64,000 nucleotides of DNA from Massilia sp. METH4 (lineage in GTDB: Bacteria > Pseudomonadota > Gammaproteobacteria > Burkholderiales > Burkholderiaceae_D). The notes below the pieces were generated by a model. The model was not told the origin of the DNA. It saw nothing but the letters and a program-made list of their open reading frames with translations, and searched no databases. This document shows positions 37,190-46,311 of the stretch, one piece after another. The position numbers and the translations under genes are program-made. How positions within the stretch are numbered: position 1 is the first letter of the stretch; each line of letters begins with the position of its first letter. The DNA lies in the NCBI RefSeq assembly GCF_037094685.1, contig NZ_CP146614.1, forward strand, positions 5,084,001 to 5,148,000. Reading direction: 5' to 3'.

Positions 37190-37651
37190 TTACAGGCCCC
37201 CGCGCCGGGCATCGACGAGCTTGCGCACCGTCTGCATGGCCAGCAGGCCGCCGGCCAGCATGTAGGCCAGCGGCGAACGGCCGCCGAAGATGATGTTCTT
37301 GTTTGGTAGGTGGATCCACTCGTCGGCGAGCTGGTCGCCGTAGATGATGTGCAGGGATTTATAGATGCCGATGAGGTAGGAAATGCGCGTGATGCGATCG
37401 ACCTCGAGCACGCGGACCGGGTTGCGCTTCCACTCGTAGAAGGCGCTGCTCGACGGGCCGCCCAGCAGCTCGCGCGCATCTTCGTCGCGCAGCTTCCACG
37501 CGGCGGCCAGCTTGAAGAAGCCTTTCAGCGCCGTCTGCGACAGGCGTTCCCGTTCCGGGCGGGCATTCAGGTCGACCGGCTGGGCCGGTTCATAGCGCGA
37601 TTTCGGGTAACTGTAGGGAAATATCGCCGGTTGTGCGTGGGGTGCATGCAT
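37190..37651 (-). CDS. Antitoxin with MbcA/ParS/Xre toxin-binding domain
   Basis: 153 aa from the ATG at 37651 (GGAGG 5 nt upstream). A helix-turn-helix-like section (RLSQTALKGFFKLAAAWKLRDEDARELLGG, about 43-73) is followed by the toxin-binding region DRITRISYLIGIYKSLHIIYG and FGGRSPLAYMLAGGLLAMQTV, with NxxxFGGxxPLxxM-type sequence typical of the DUF2384 domain. It neutralises the RES toxin encoded next and likely represses the operon. Confidence 0.88.
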   Translation of the reverse strand: MHAPHAQPAIFPYSYPKSRYEPAQPVDLNARPERERLSQTALKGFFKLAAAWKLRDEDARELLGGPSSSAFYEWKRNPVRVLEVDRITRISYLIGIYKSLHIIYGDQLADEWIHLPNKNIIFGGRSPLAYMLAGGLLAMQTVRKLVDARRGGL

Positions 37652-37797
37652 AAAGCCTCCGTATCTGGAGTTCTTATACTCCGTTTCCGGATTTACTGCA
37701 AGCGTGGCGCGTTTGTCACGGCGCAATGGCGCAACCCGTGCGCAACGCGAGGCCCGGCACTACCATGGGGTTTTGCAGTTTCGACAAAGGAGAGCCG

Positions 37798-38262
37798 ATG
37801 AATGCCACCGCCGCTTCCCTGGCGCTTGCCGCCGCGCTGCTGTCCGGTTGCGCCACCGTGCCGCCAGTGGATAACGCCACCCTGGTGCGACAGGTGACGG
37901 ACACAGAAAAAGCGTTCGCCGACACGATGGCGCGCCGCGATTTCGCCGCCTTCGGGCGCTTCCTGGACGATGAAACGGTGTTCTACACTGGGCCGGCGCC
38001 GCTGCGTGGCAAGGCCGCCGTGGCCGCCTTCTGGCAACGCTATTACCAGGGCGCGAAGGCCCCGTTCTCCTGGACGCCGGACCGGGTGGACGTACTGCAA
38101 TCGGGCACCTTGGCCCACTCTAGCGGCCCGGTGCACGACCCAGAAGGCAAGCTCATCGGCCGATTCAATTCGGTGTGGCGCCTGTCAGCGCCCGGGCAGT
38201 GGAAGATCGTGTTCGATTCGGGCGAGCCGGTGTGCAACGACGAGGGCGCGAACCGCCCGTAG
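37798..38262 (+). CDS. NTF2-like (SnoaL/DUF4440) lipoprotein
   Basis: 154 aa from the ATG at 37798 (AAAGGAGAGCC). The signal MNATAASLALAAALLSGC ends in a lipobox (LSGC, Cys18). The mature part is an NTF2-like cone: VTDTEKAFADTMARRDFAAFGRFLDDETVFYTG, RGKAAVAAFWQRYY, and GRFNSVWRLSAPGQWKIVFD. Such proteins bind small ligands or act as isomerases, here in the periplasm. Substrate unknown. Convergent with recJ, 9 nt apart. Confidence 0.85.
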   Translation: MNATAASLALAAALLSGCATVPPVDNATLVRQVTDTEKAFADTMARRDFAAFGRFLDDETVFYTGPAPLRGKAAVAAFWQRYYQGAKAPFSWTPDRVDVLQSGTLAHSSGPVHDPEGKLIGRFNSVWRLSAPGQWKIVFDSGEPVCNDEGANRP

Positions 38263-38271
38263 CGCCGGGCG

Positions 38272-39966
38272 TCACGCCGGCTCGGCGTGCTCCACCATCA
38301 ATTGCACGCGCGTGGTGCCGTTGTATTCGTTCGCGTCGAGCCGGAATGCCACGCGGGCGCGGTCGCCCAGCGCGTCCGTGCGGCCGAACCAGATGGCGTC
38401 GTAGCGGGCGCCATTGCGTTCCAGCAGCAGCTTGAGGTGCTTGTCCTTCAGGATGCGCTGGCTGATCACGCGGAATTCGTCGCAGAACACGGGTGGCGCG
38501 AAGCCCTGGCCCCACACGATGCCATCCATCAGCTCGATGAATTGCGTGGTGAAATAGGCATCTTCCAGCGGGCCATCCGTTTCGATCACGCGTTCGAGCT
38601 GCTGTTCCGTGAGCCAGGCCTGGCCGACGGTCTCGAAGGCCTGGGCGAACGCATCGAAGGCTTCGGCGCGGATCGACAGGCCGGCCGCCATGGCGTGGCC
38701 GCCGAACTTGTCGATCAGGCTGGGCGCGCGCTTGGACACGAGGTCCAGCGCGTCGCGCATGTGGAAGCCGGCGATCGAGCGGCCGGAACCCTTGATCCAG
38801 CCGTCGCCTGCCGGGGCGAACGTGATCGTGGGCCGGTAGAACTTTTCCTTCAGGCGCGAGGCAACGATGCCGATCACGCCCTGGTGCCACGATTCGTCGA
38901 ACACGCTGATCGTGGAACTCTGCGAGGGCTGGAAATCGTCCAGGTGCAACAGGGCCGTATCCTGCATCTCGGCCTCGATCTCGCGGCGTTTCAGGTTGAT
39001 CTCGTTCAGTTGCTGGGCCAGCGCCCAGGCGCGGCCTTCGTCGTCCGTGATCAGGCATTCGATCCCCAGCGACATGTCTTCCAGCCGGCCGGCGGCGTTC
39101 AGGCGCGGGCCGAGCGCGAAGCCCAGGTCAAACGGCGTGGCGCAGCGCGCCTGGCGGCCCGCCACGCGGAACAGGGCCGCCACGCCGGCATGCATGCGCC
39201 CGGCCCGCATGCGCTTCAGGCCCTGGGCCACGAGGATGCGGTTGTTCGAATCGAGCTTGACCACGTCCGCCACCGTGCCCAGCGCCACCAGGTCGAGCAG
39301 GGAATCGAGCTTGGGCTGCGTTTGCGCGTCGAACACGCCGCGCCGGCGCAGTTCGGCGCGCAGCGCCAGCAGCACGTAGAACACCACGCCCACGCCGGCC
39401 AGGTTCTTCGACGGGAAGCCGCAGGCCGGCTGGTTTGGGTTGACGATCACGCGCGCATCGGGCAGCCGGTCGCCCGGCAGGTGGTGGTCGGTCACCACCA
39501 CTTCGATGCCGCGCCGCTTCGCTTCCTCCACGCCGTCGATGCTGGCGATGCCGTTGTCGACGGTGAGGATGATGTCCGGCGACTTTTCCCGGGCCGTCAG
39601 CGCCACGATCTCGGGCGTGAGGCCGTAGCCGTACTCGAAACGGTTCGGCACGATGAAGTCCACGTCGGCCCCCATTGCCCGCAGGCCGCGCAGCGCGGTG
39701 GCGCAGGCGGTGGCGCCGTCGCAGTCGTAGTCGGCCACGATCACCATGCGCTTGCCCGCGGCGATCGCGTCGGCCAGGAACACGGCGGCCGCGTCGATGT
39801 GCAGGAGCCCCGAGGGCAGGATCAGCGCCGACAGCTCGGACGACAGGTCTTTCGGATCGGTCAGCCCGCGCGCCGCGAACAGGCGCGCCAGCACGGGGTG
39901 GATCCCTCCCTGGCGCAGCATTTCCGATTCGCGGAACGGGCAGGGTCGGGTGGTGATACGGGTCAT
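38272..39966 (-). CDS. recJ: Single-stranded-DNA-specific 5'-3' exonuclease RecJ
   Basis: 564 aa from the ATG at 39966; the frame stays open far upstream but that part is shadow of the preceding gene. DHH/DHHA1 phosphoesterase motifs: IVADYDCDGATA (motif I), TVDNGIAS (II), VVVTDHHLPG (III, DHH), GTVADVVKL and GGHAMAAGLSI (DHHA1). It digests ssDNA 5'-3' in recombination and mismatch repair. The start overlaps the upstream stop by ATGA. Confidence 0.96.
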   Translation of the reverse strand: MTRITTRPCPFRESEMLRQGGIHPVLARLFAARGLTDPKDLSSELSALILPSGLLHIDAAAVFLADAIAAGKRMVIVADYDCDGATACATALRGLRAMGADVDFIVPNRFEYGYGLTPEIVALTAREKSPDIILTVDNGIASIDGVEEAKRRGIEVVVTDHHLPGDRLPDARVIVNPNQPACGFPSKNLAGVGVVFYVLLALRAELRRRGVFDAQTQPKLDSLLDLVALGTVADVVKLDSNNRILVAQGLKRMRAGRMHAGVAALFRVAGRQARCATPFDLGFALGPRLNAAGRLEDMSLGIECLITDDEGRAWALAQQLNEINLKRREIEAEMQDTALLHLDDFQPSQSSTISVFDESWHQGVIGIVASRLKEKFYRPTITFAPAGDGWIKGSGRSIAGFHMRDALDLVSKRAPSLIDKFGGHAMAAGLSIRAEAFDAFAQAFETVGQAWLTEQQLERVIETDGPLEDAYFTTQFIELMDGIVWGQGFAPPVFCDEFRVISQRILKDKHLKLLLERNGARYDAIWFGRTDALGDRARVAFRLDANEYNGTTRVQLMVEHAEPA

Positions 39967-40997
39967 GAGTTCAGCTTGGTGATCAGGTAATTCAGGTTTT
40001 CCGGGCGCCAGAACTTGTTCAGCGCCATTTTCGTCGCGGTCGTCTCGGTCCACGCGTGCCGGTTCGTCAGCACCAGCCGCAGGGCGCCGATGCCGCCCGA
40101 GCGCAGCGCGCCGCGCAGCGGGGCGAACCACTGGTCCTCCAGCTGGCGCATCGCCTGTAGCCAGGTGGGCCAATCCTCGGCCATGGCGCTCGCGGCGAGG
40201 TGGCCGAGCACGGCGGTGCGGTGCGCATCCTTCGTCGCCAGCCATTGGACCGACGTGGTGTCGCGCAGTTCCGGCGCGGCCAGTGCGTTCAGCCAGGCGG
40301 ACGCGGCGCTGGTCGCCAGCGGGGTATCGGGCCGCGGCTGCGCCGCCGGCCCGCCCGCCCAGATCCAGAACGAGTTCACGGGCTGCTTGCGCGCCTCGTT
40401 GACCGGGTGGGCATGCCACAGCATCTGCACTTCGTTCAGCAGGCGGCGAAAGTCGCGCGCCGCCGCACCCTCGGGCAGCCACGGGTGCAGGTTGTCGCCG
40501 CTGGCCGCGTCCGGCGAGGCCGTCGCCAGCCCGGCCCAGTCGTCGGCGCGCAGGAACCAGGTATGGGCGTCGCCATAGACCAGCGTCTTGCCCAGTTCCT
40601 CGAACAGCGGGCGCGCGGCCTCGAACAGGGCGCGCGACTCCTCGGCCGCGATGCGCAGGCCGCGCAGGTCCGGCATCATCAGGTGCGTGCCCACCACCAG
40701 GTGCACGGGGTGGAACAGGTACCAGTGGCCCGCGTCCGGCGCCAGGCCCAGGCCGCGCATCACGGCCGGCGCGAACGGCGCGGCCGGCTGGGTGCCCGGT
40801 TCGCCGGCCACGCCGAGCGCATGCGCCAGCCAGGCTTCGTGCGGCAGCAGCCGCGCCGGTTCGAAGGCGTGCACCGTGTGCGCGGAATGGCGGGAGAGCA
40901 GGGTCGCGAGCGCCGGGGCTTGCAGGGCGCGGACGAGGTCCGGCGCCATTTCGGCCGGCGGCAGGCCGAATGGTATTACGAGGGTCGTGGAAGCCAT
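39963..40997 (-). CDS. Conserved RpfE/phosphoglycerate-mutase-like protein
   Basis: 344 aa, cytosolic, no signal. HPVHLVVGTHLMM, GDAHTWFLRADDW and WIWAGG segments are typical of the betaproteobacterial family often annotated as regulatory protein RpfE or cofactor-independent phosphoglycerate mutase-related, which is commonly found next to recJ. It lacks obvious phosphoglycerate mutase metal motifs by eye, so enzyme activity is doubtful. Translationally coupled to recJ. Function unknown. Confidence 0.75.
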   Translation of the reverse strand: MASTTLVIPFGLPPAEMAPDLVRALQAPALATLLSRHSAHTVHAFEPARLLPHEAWLAHALGVAGEPGTQPAAPFAPAVMRGLGLAPDAGHWYLFHPVHLVVGTHLMMPDLRGLRIAAEESRALFEAARPLFEELGKTLVYGDAHTWFLRADDWAGLATASPDAASGDNLHPWLPEGAAARDFRRLLNEVQMLWHAHPVNEARKQPVNSFWIWAGGPAAQPRPDTPLATSAASAWLNALAAPELRDTTSVQWLATKDAHRTAVLGHLAASAMAEDWPTWLQAMRQLEDQWFAPLRGALRSGGIGALRLVLTNRHAWTETTATKMALNKFWRPENLNYLITKLNS

Positions 40998-41018
40998 GCG
41001 ACATTATATAGGGATGAA

Positions 41019-41067
41019 CATTGCCTTCGGCAATGGTGAGGGTTGACCATTGCCTTCGGCAATGGTC
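41019..41067. repeat. Two tandem TTC-loop hairpins
   Basis: CATTGCC-TTC-GGCAATG (41019-41035) and a longer copy with a 10-bp stem GACCATTGCC-TTC-GGCAATGGTC (41045-41067) lie 9 nt apart in the divergent gap between the recJ partner gene and lolC. Could be an operator pair, an mRNA structure or a REP-like element. Confidence 0.6.
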
Positions 41068-41154
41068 GCGCCTCCGCAATCTACTCAGCTGTAAGCCCGG
41101 CAATGCTGTTTATATGGCAAACTGCGCACTTTGCACCAGGAGCCATCCTTCTCC

Positions 41155-42417
41155 ATGAGTTTCACGCACAAGATGCCGTTCGAATGGCAGGTCGGCCTGC
41201 GCTACACGCGCGCCGGGCGCCGCAGCGGCCGCAACAGCTTCATTTCCTTCATTTCCGCCATCTCGATGGCGGGCATCGGCCTGGGCGTGGCCGCGCTGAT
41301 CATCGTCCTCTCCGTCTACAACGGCTTCCAGAAGGAGGTGACAACGCGCATGCTGTCGGTGCTGGGCCATATCGAGGTCTACCAGCTGGGCGGCCCGATG
41401 GCCGACTGGCGCGCGACCGCCAGCAATGCCTTCGCCAACCCGGAGGTGAAGGCCGCCGCGCCCTTCGTGGAGCTCCAGGCGCTGCTGGCCCATGGCGGCG
41501 ACGTGATGCGTCCCGCCATCGTGCGCGGCATCCTGCCGGAGGAAGAGGGCAAGGTATCCGACGTGCCGCGCCAGGTAAAGGAAGGCAGCCTGGCCGCCCT
41601 GCGCCCCGGCGCCATGAACATCGTGCTTGGCGTGGAGCTGGCCAAGGCGCTGGAAGCAAAGGTGGGCGGCAAGGTGGCGATGGCGCTGTCCGAAGGGGGC
41701 ATCTCCGGCGGCGCGCCCGCCATGCGCACGTTCACCGTGGTCGGCATCTTCGAGGCGGGCCACAACGAATTCGATTCCTCGCTGGCCTATGTGCACCTGG
41801 CGGACGGCCAGCAGTTGCTCGATCTGCCGGGCCCCTACGGCCTGCGCCTGAAGATCGCCGACGTGGAGCAGGCGCCCGAAGTGGCGTTCCAGCTGAAGCA
41901 GACGATGCCCGGCGACCTGCTGGTGCGCGACTGGTCCAAGGTCAACGCCAACTGGTTCGCGGCCGTGCAGACCCAGAAACGCATGATGTTCATCATCCTC
42001 ACGCTGATCATCGCGGTGGCCGCCTTCAACCTCGTCGCCACGCTGGTGATGACGGTGACGGACAAGCAGGCCGACATCGCCATCCTGCGCACCCTGGGCG
42101 CGTCACCCCGCTCGATCATGAAGGTGTTCATGGTGCAGGGCGCCCTGGTGGGCGTGATCGGCACGGCGCTCGGCGTGGCCGGTGGCGTACTGCTGGCCAT
42201 GAACGTGGACGTGATCGTGCCCGCCATCGAATCGGCGCTGGGCATGAAGTTCCTGTCGAAGGACATCTATTTCATCAGCGCCGTGCCTTCCGACCTGCGC
42301 TGGTCGGACGTGGCGGCCATCGGCGGCACCGCCGTCGGCCTGGCCTTCGTGGCCACGCTTTACCCCAGCTGGTATGCGGCACGGGTGAAGCCCGCGGAGG
42401 CATTGCGGTATGAGTAA
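41155..42417 (+). CDS. lolC: Lipoprotein-releasing system transmembrane protein (LolC/E family), copy 1
   Basis: 420 aa from ATG at 41155. The first helix follows [15 protein letters not shown]; a large periplasmic domain (about 60-270) separates it from three C-terminal helices that hold the FtsX-type core [27 protein letters not shown]. Part of the LolCDE ABC complex that releases outer-membrane lipoproteins from the inner membrane to LolA. Strikingly similar throughout to the next gene, as from a tandem duplication. Operon lolC-lolE-lolD-tatD. Confidence 0.92.
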   Translation: MSFTHKMPFEWQVGLRYTRAGRRSGRNSFISFISAISMAGIGLGVAALIIVLSVYNGFQKEVTTRMLSVLGHIEVYQLGGPMADWRATASNAFANPEVKAAAPFVELQALLAHGGDVMRPAIVRGILPEEEGKVSDVPRQVKEGSLAALRPGAMNIVLGVELAKALEAKVGGKVAMALSEGGISGGAPAMRTFTVVGIFEAGHNEFDSSLAYVHLADGQQLLDLPGPYGLRLKIADVEQAPEVAFQLKQTMPGDLLVRDWSKVNANWFAAVQTQKRMMFIILTLIIAVAAFNLVATLVMTVTDKQADIAILRTLGASPRSIMKVFMVQGALVGVIGTALGVAGGVLLAMNVDVIVPAIESALGMKFLSKDIYFISAVPSDLRWSDVAAIGGTAVGLAFVATLYPSWYAARVKPAEALRYE

Positions 42418-42462
42418 GGCGAAAATGTGGCAAACTCCGGCTCCCTCTTGGAATGACGAGCG

Positions 42463-43731
42463 ATGAGCTTCCTGAAGAATCTCCCTTACGAATGGCAGGT
42501 GGGCCTGCGCTACACGCGGGCCGGCAAGCGCGGCGGCCGCAACCGCTTCATTTCCTTCATCTCCCTCATTTCCACTGCCGGCATCGCGCTCGGCGTGGGC
42601 GCCCTGATCATCATCCTGTCGGTAATGAACGGGTTCCAGAAGGACGTGACGAACCGCATGCTCTCCGTGCTGGCCCACGTGGAAGTGTTCGACAAGGCCG
42701 GCGGCATGCCCGACTGGCAGCAGCAGGCGAAGAACGCGCTGCGCCACCCGGAAGTGAAGGGCGCCGCGCCGTTCTCGGAAATGCAGGCGGGCCTGATGCA
42801 CGGCAGCGACGCGCTGCGCCCGGCCATGGTGCGCGGCGTGCTGCCCGCGCAGGAGCCGGCGGTGTCCGACGTGGCCGGCCACGTCAAGTTCGGCAGTTTC
42901 GACGCCCTGCGACCCGGCGAATTCAATGTCGTGCTGGGCATCGACCTGGCCAGGGCCCTGAACGCCGGCATCGGCGAGAAGATCACGATGGTGCTGCCGC
43001 AGGGGACGGTGACACCAGCGGGTGTCGTGCCGCGCATGCGCTCGTTCACGGTGGTGGGCATCTTCGCGGCAGGGCACCAGGAATTCGATGCCGGCATGGC
43101 CTTCATCCACCTCGAAGACGCGCAGCGCATGCTGCGCATGGAGGCGCCGTCCGGCCTGCGCCTGCGCCTGGCGGACATGCACCGCGCGCCACAGGTGGCC
43201 GAGGAACTGAAGCAGCTCATGCCGGCCAACCTGGAAGTGCGCGACTGGTCGAAGCTCAATGCCAACTGGTTCGCCGCCGTGCAGGTGGAAAAGCGCATGA
43301 TGTTCATCATCCTCACGCTGATCGTGGCCGTGGCGGCGTTCAACCTGGTGTCCACGCTGGTGATGACGGTGACCGACAAGCAGCCGGACATCGCCATCCT
43401 GCGCACGCTGGGCGCCTCGCCGAATTCGATCATGAAGATCTTCGTCATCCAGGGCGCGCTGGTGGGCCTGCTCGGCACCGCCATCGGCGTGGGCGGCGGC
43501 GTGCTGGTGGCGCAGAACATCGACGTGATCGTGCCGTTTATCGAAAACCTGTTGGGAGTGCAGTTCTTGTCGAAGGATATCTATTACATCACCACCGTGC
43601 CGTCCGACATGCGCTGGCCGGACGTGACGACGATCGGCCTGATCTCGGTGCTGCTGGCCTTCGTGGCCACCATCTACCCGAGCCGCTGGGCATCGCGTGT
43701 GAAACCAGCCGAGGCATTGCGCTATGAATGA
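42463..43731 (+). CDS. lolE: Lipoprotein-releasing system transmembrane protein (LolC/E family), copy 2
   Basis: 422 aa. Same layout as its upstream neighbour: [29 protein letters not shown], periplasmic domain with the [15 protein letters not shown] segment, and [29 protein letters not shown] in the C-terminal helices. Its last 8 nt overlap lolD. Which of the two copies is functionally LolC and which LolE is assigned by order only. Confidence 0.9.
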   Translation: MSFLKNLPYEWQVGLRYTRAGKRGGRNRFISFISLISTAGIALGVGALIIILSVMNGFQKDVTNRMLSVLAHVEVFDKAGGMPDWQQQAKNALRHPEVKGAAPFSEMQAGLMHGSDALRPAMVRGVLPAQEPAVSDVAGHVKFGSFDALRPGEFNVVLGIDLARALNAGIGEKITMVLPQGTVTPAGVVPRMRSFTVVGIFAAGHQEFDAGMAFIHLEDAQRMLRMEAPSGLRLRLADMHRAPQVAEELKQLMPANLEVRDWSKLNANWFAAVQVEKRMMFIILTLIVAVAAFNLVSTLVMTVTDKQPDIAILRTLGASPNSIMKIFVIQGALVGLLGTAIGVGGGVLVAQNIDVIVPFIENLLGVQFLSKDIYYITTVPSDMRWPDVTTIGLISVLLAFVATIYPSRWASRVKPAEALRYE

Positions 43732-44419
43732 GCAAATGAACGACACCGCCGTGCTCTCCTGCCGCAACCTGGGCAAGACCTTCAAGGAAGGCAGCCAGGC
43801 CGTGCAGGTCCTGGCCAATATCGACTTCGCCGTGCATCGGGGCGAACGCGTGGCCATCGTGGGCGCCTCCGGTTCCGGCAAGTCGACGCTGCTGCACCTG
43901 CTGGGCGGCCTCGACACGCCGTCGACCGGCAGCGTGACCTTGCAGGGCAAGGATTTCGCCACGCTGTCCGAAGCGGCGCGGGGCGATCTGCGCAACCAGG
44001 CGCTGGGCTTCGTCTACCAGTTCCACCACCTGCTGCCGGAATTCTCCGCGCTGGACAACGTGGCGATGCCGCTGATGATCCGGCGCGTGAAGCGCGCGCA
44101 GGCCGAGGAAGCGGCGCTGCAGATGCTCGCGCGCGTGAACCTGGCCAAGCGCGTCACGCACGTGCCGGGCGAACTGTCGGGCGGCGAGCGGCAGCGCGTG
44201 GCGCTGGCGCGCGCCCTCGTCACGCAACCGGCCTGCGTGCTGGCCGACGAGCCGACCGGCAACCTCGATCACACGACCGCCGAGCACATTTTCGACCTGA
44301 TGCTGGAACTGTCGCGCACCCTCGGCACGGCCTTCGTGATCGTCACGCACGACCCTGAACTGGCGCGCCGCTGCGACCGCGTGCTGCGGCTGACGGAAGA
44401 AGGCTTGAGACCGGAGTAA
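43724..44419 (+). CDS. lolD: Lipoprotein-releasing ABC ATPase
   Basis: 231 aa. Walker [11 protein letters not shown]-loop [20 protein letters not shown] (LolD-type), signature [15 protein letters not shown], Walker [13 protein letters not shown], and H-loop VTHD. Powers lipoprotein extraction with the two membrane subunits upstream. Start overlaps the lolE stop, giving translational coupling. Confidence 0.96.
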   Translation: MNEQMNDTAVLSCRNLGKTFKEGSQAVQVLANIDFAVHRGERVAIVGASGSGKSTLLHLLGGLDTPSTGSVTLQGKDFATLSEAARGDLRNQALGFVYQFHHLLPEFSALDNVAMPLMIRRVKRAQAEEAALQMLARVNLAKRVTHVPGELSGGERQRVALARALVTQPACVLADEPTGNLDHTTAEHIFDLMLELSRTLGTAFVIVTHDPELARRCDRVLRLTEEGLRPE

Positions 44420-44422
44420 GCC

Positions 44423-45226
44423 ATGTGGATCGACACGCACTGCCACCTGGACGCCCGCGAATTCGGCGGCGATTCGCTGGGCGTGGCGGCCCGCGCGCTG
44501 GAGAAGGGCGTCGGCATGATCGTCATTCCGGCGATCGAGCGAGGGAACTGGGATGCCGTGCGCGCGTTGGGGGCCGCCGCTGCCAATGCTGCATACGCCA
44601 TCGGCATCCATCCGATCTGCGTGCCGCGCGCCACCGATGACGACCTGGTCGCCATGCGCGAGGCGGTACGCGCGGCGCTCGATGATCCGAACTTCGTTGC
44701 GATCGGCGAAGTGGGGCTGGATTTCTTCATTCCCGCGCTGCGCGAGCCGGCCATGCGCGACAAGCAGGTGCACTTCTTCCGCGAGCAATTGAAGATCGCC
44801 CGCGAATTCGCGCTGCCGATCCTGACGCACGTTCGGAAATCGCAGGACCAGGTGCTGAAACATGTGCGGCAGATTCCACCCGCGGGCGGCATTGCTCACG
44901 CCTTCAATGGCAGCTTCCAGCAGGCACAGGGGTTCATCGACGTGGGGTTCAAGCTCGGTTTCGGCGGCAACCTCACATTTACGCGGGCCTTGCAGATACG
45001 CCGCCTGGCCGAGCAGTTGCCGCTGTCGGCCATCGTGATGGAGACGGATGCGCCGGATATCGCGCCGCAGTGGGTGCATCCCGGCGTGAATACGCCCGAT
45101 CAGGTACCGGGGATCGGCGCGGTGCTGGCGCAGTTGCGTGGTATGTCCAATGATGACTTGCGCGATGCGACCACCACCAGCGCATACGATGTGATGCCGC
45201 GCCTGAGGGCATTGATGGGCGCCTGA
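44423..45226 (+). CDS. tatD: TatD-family metal-dependent DNase
   Basis: 267 aa. Metal ligands in MWIDTHCHLD (His6, His8), AIGEVGLDFF (Glu), HVRKSQD, and TDAPDIAP. TIM-barrel hydrolase linked to DNA trimming and quality control. Begins 3 nt after lolD, the usual betaproteobacterial order. Several paralogues (YcfH, YjjV types) exist, so the symbol is by family. Confidence 0.9.
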   Translation: MWIDTHCHLDAREFGGDSLGVAARALEKGVGMIVIPAIERGNWDAVRALGAAAANAAYAIGIHPICVPRATDDDLVAMREAVRAALDDPNFVAIGEVGLDFFIPALREPAMRDKQVHFFREQLKIAREFALPILTHVRKSQDQVLKHVRQIPPAGGIAHAFNGSFQQAQGFIDVGFKLGFGGNLTFTRALQIRRLAEQLPLSAIVMETDAPDIAPQWVHPGVNTPDQVPGIGAVLAQLRGMSNDDLRDATTTSAYDVMPRLRALMGA

Positions 45227-45299
45227 AGGCGCGCGCTCATGGGGACCAGACTTTCTGCCGAACCTGTCGGTTCGCCCGCCACTCCGGTATCATTCGGGG

Positions 45300-45941
45300 A
45301 TGAATGAGAGTTCCTATGTACCGTTTGTCATCGGGGTCGCCGGCGGTAGCGGCAGTGGCAAGTCAACGGTGACCCAGCAAGTCCTGGCTTCGTTCGGCAC
45401 GGAACTGGTTTCGGTGGTGATGCAGGACGATTACTACCGCGACCAGACCCACCTGACACCGGAAATGCGCCGCAAGCAGAACTACGACCATCCGGATGCG
45501 TTCGACTGGCCGCTGCTGGTCGAGCACGTCCAGGGCCTGCGCAACGGCGAAACCGTCCAGATGCCGGAGTATGACTTCACGGTCAGCACCCGCACCGGCA
45601 AGACCATTCCCGTCAAACCAGCACCGGTCATCGTGATCGAGGGCTTGTTCGCCCTGTATGACGCGAACCTGTGCGACATGATGTCGCTGAAGATCTTCGT
45701 CGACACCGCGGCCGACGTGCGCTTCATCCGCCGCCTGCAACGGGATATCGCCGAGCGCGGCCGGTCGATGGACAGCATCGTCAGCCAGTACATGGGCACC
45801 GTGCGCCCCATGCACAAGCAATTCATCGAGCCCACCAAGCGGCACGCCGACGTCATCCTGCCGCACGGCGCGAACGAACGGGCGGTCGATGTCATTACCA
45901 CCAAGGTTGCGAGCGTTATCGGGCAGTTGAAGCGACCCTGA
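45300..45941 (+). CDS. udk: Uridine kinase
   Basis: 213 aa. P-loop VAGGSGSGKSTV near the start, DDYYRDQTHLTPEMR, YDHPDAFDWPLL, and the lid PVKPAPVIVIEGLFALYD mark the uridine/cytidine kinase family. Phosphorylates uridine and cytidine with ATP or GTP in pyrimidine salvage. Monocistronic. Confidence 0.94.
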   Translation: MNESSYVPFVIGVAGGSGSGKSTVTQQVLASFGTELVSVVMQDDYYRDQTHLTPEMRRKQNYDHPDAFDWPLLVEHVQGLRNGETVQMPEYDFTVSTRTGKTIPVKPAPVIVIEGLFALYDANLCDMMSLKIFVDTAADVRFIRRLQRDIAERGRSMDSIVSQYMGTVRPMHKQFIEPTKRHADVILPHGANERAVDVITTKVASVIGQLKRP

Positions 45942-46064
45942 TACTCACGTAGCGGAAGCCTTTGTCCACTCGGCGCAATGGCGCGCTTCGGTGGAGTGCG
46001 CAGAAGCGGGTTTTCCCTTATGGCTGAGATCGGCTGGCAATCGCTGTTCGGCTGCGCTGGTGGG

Positions 46065-46187
46065 AACAAGAGCGATGCGGCTGATGCGCGCGCGATCTAC
46101 ATGGCGGCTCAGCAACCGGCTGTAAAGGCTGCAGCGGTAAAAACCGCAGCCCAGCAAGCAGCGTTGGCGATGCATCGGATTCAGTCC
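46065..46187 (+). pseudogene. IS110-family transposase fragment
   Basis: About 41 codons reading NKSDAADARAIYMAAQQPAV, then KTAAQQAALAMHRIQ. This is the DEDD catalytic-region block of IS110/IS1111 transposases (NK-DAADA-AI...QQP...VK...QQA-L-LHR). Nothing upstream or downstream in any frame extends it convincingly, so it is a decayed remnant. The 45942-46311 gap holds only this fragment and no intact gene. Confidence 0.7.
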
Positions 46188-46311
46188 GGCCGCCTGATCT
46201 GGTCGCCAGCCGAACCGTGGCGGGCGCCGACACGATTGCCGTCGGGCGCGACACCCGCTTGCAGCGTGATACCATCGAACGCACCTCGGCCAATTCGATG
46301 ACCATGAACCC

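Noticed and set aside
38272..41103. A single 943-codon frame covering recJ and its upstream partner
   Set aside because: Only the recJ part is real; the N-terminal third is out-of-frame reading of the 344-aa gene, and the ATGA junction at 39963-39966 shows where recJ begins.
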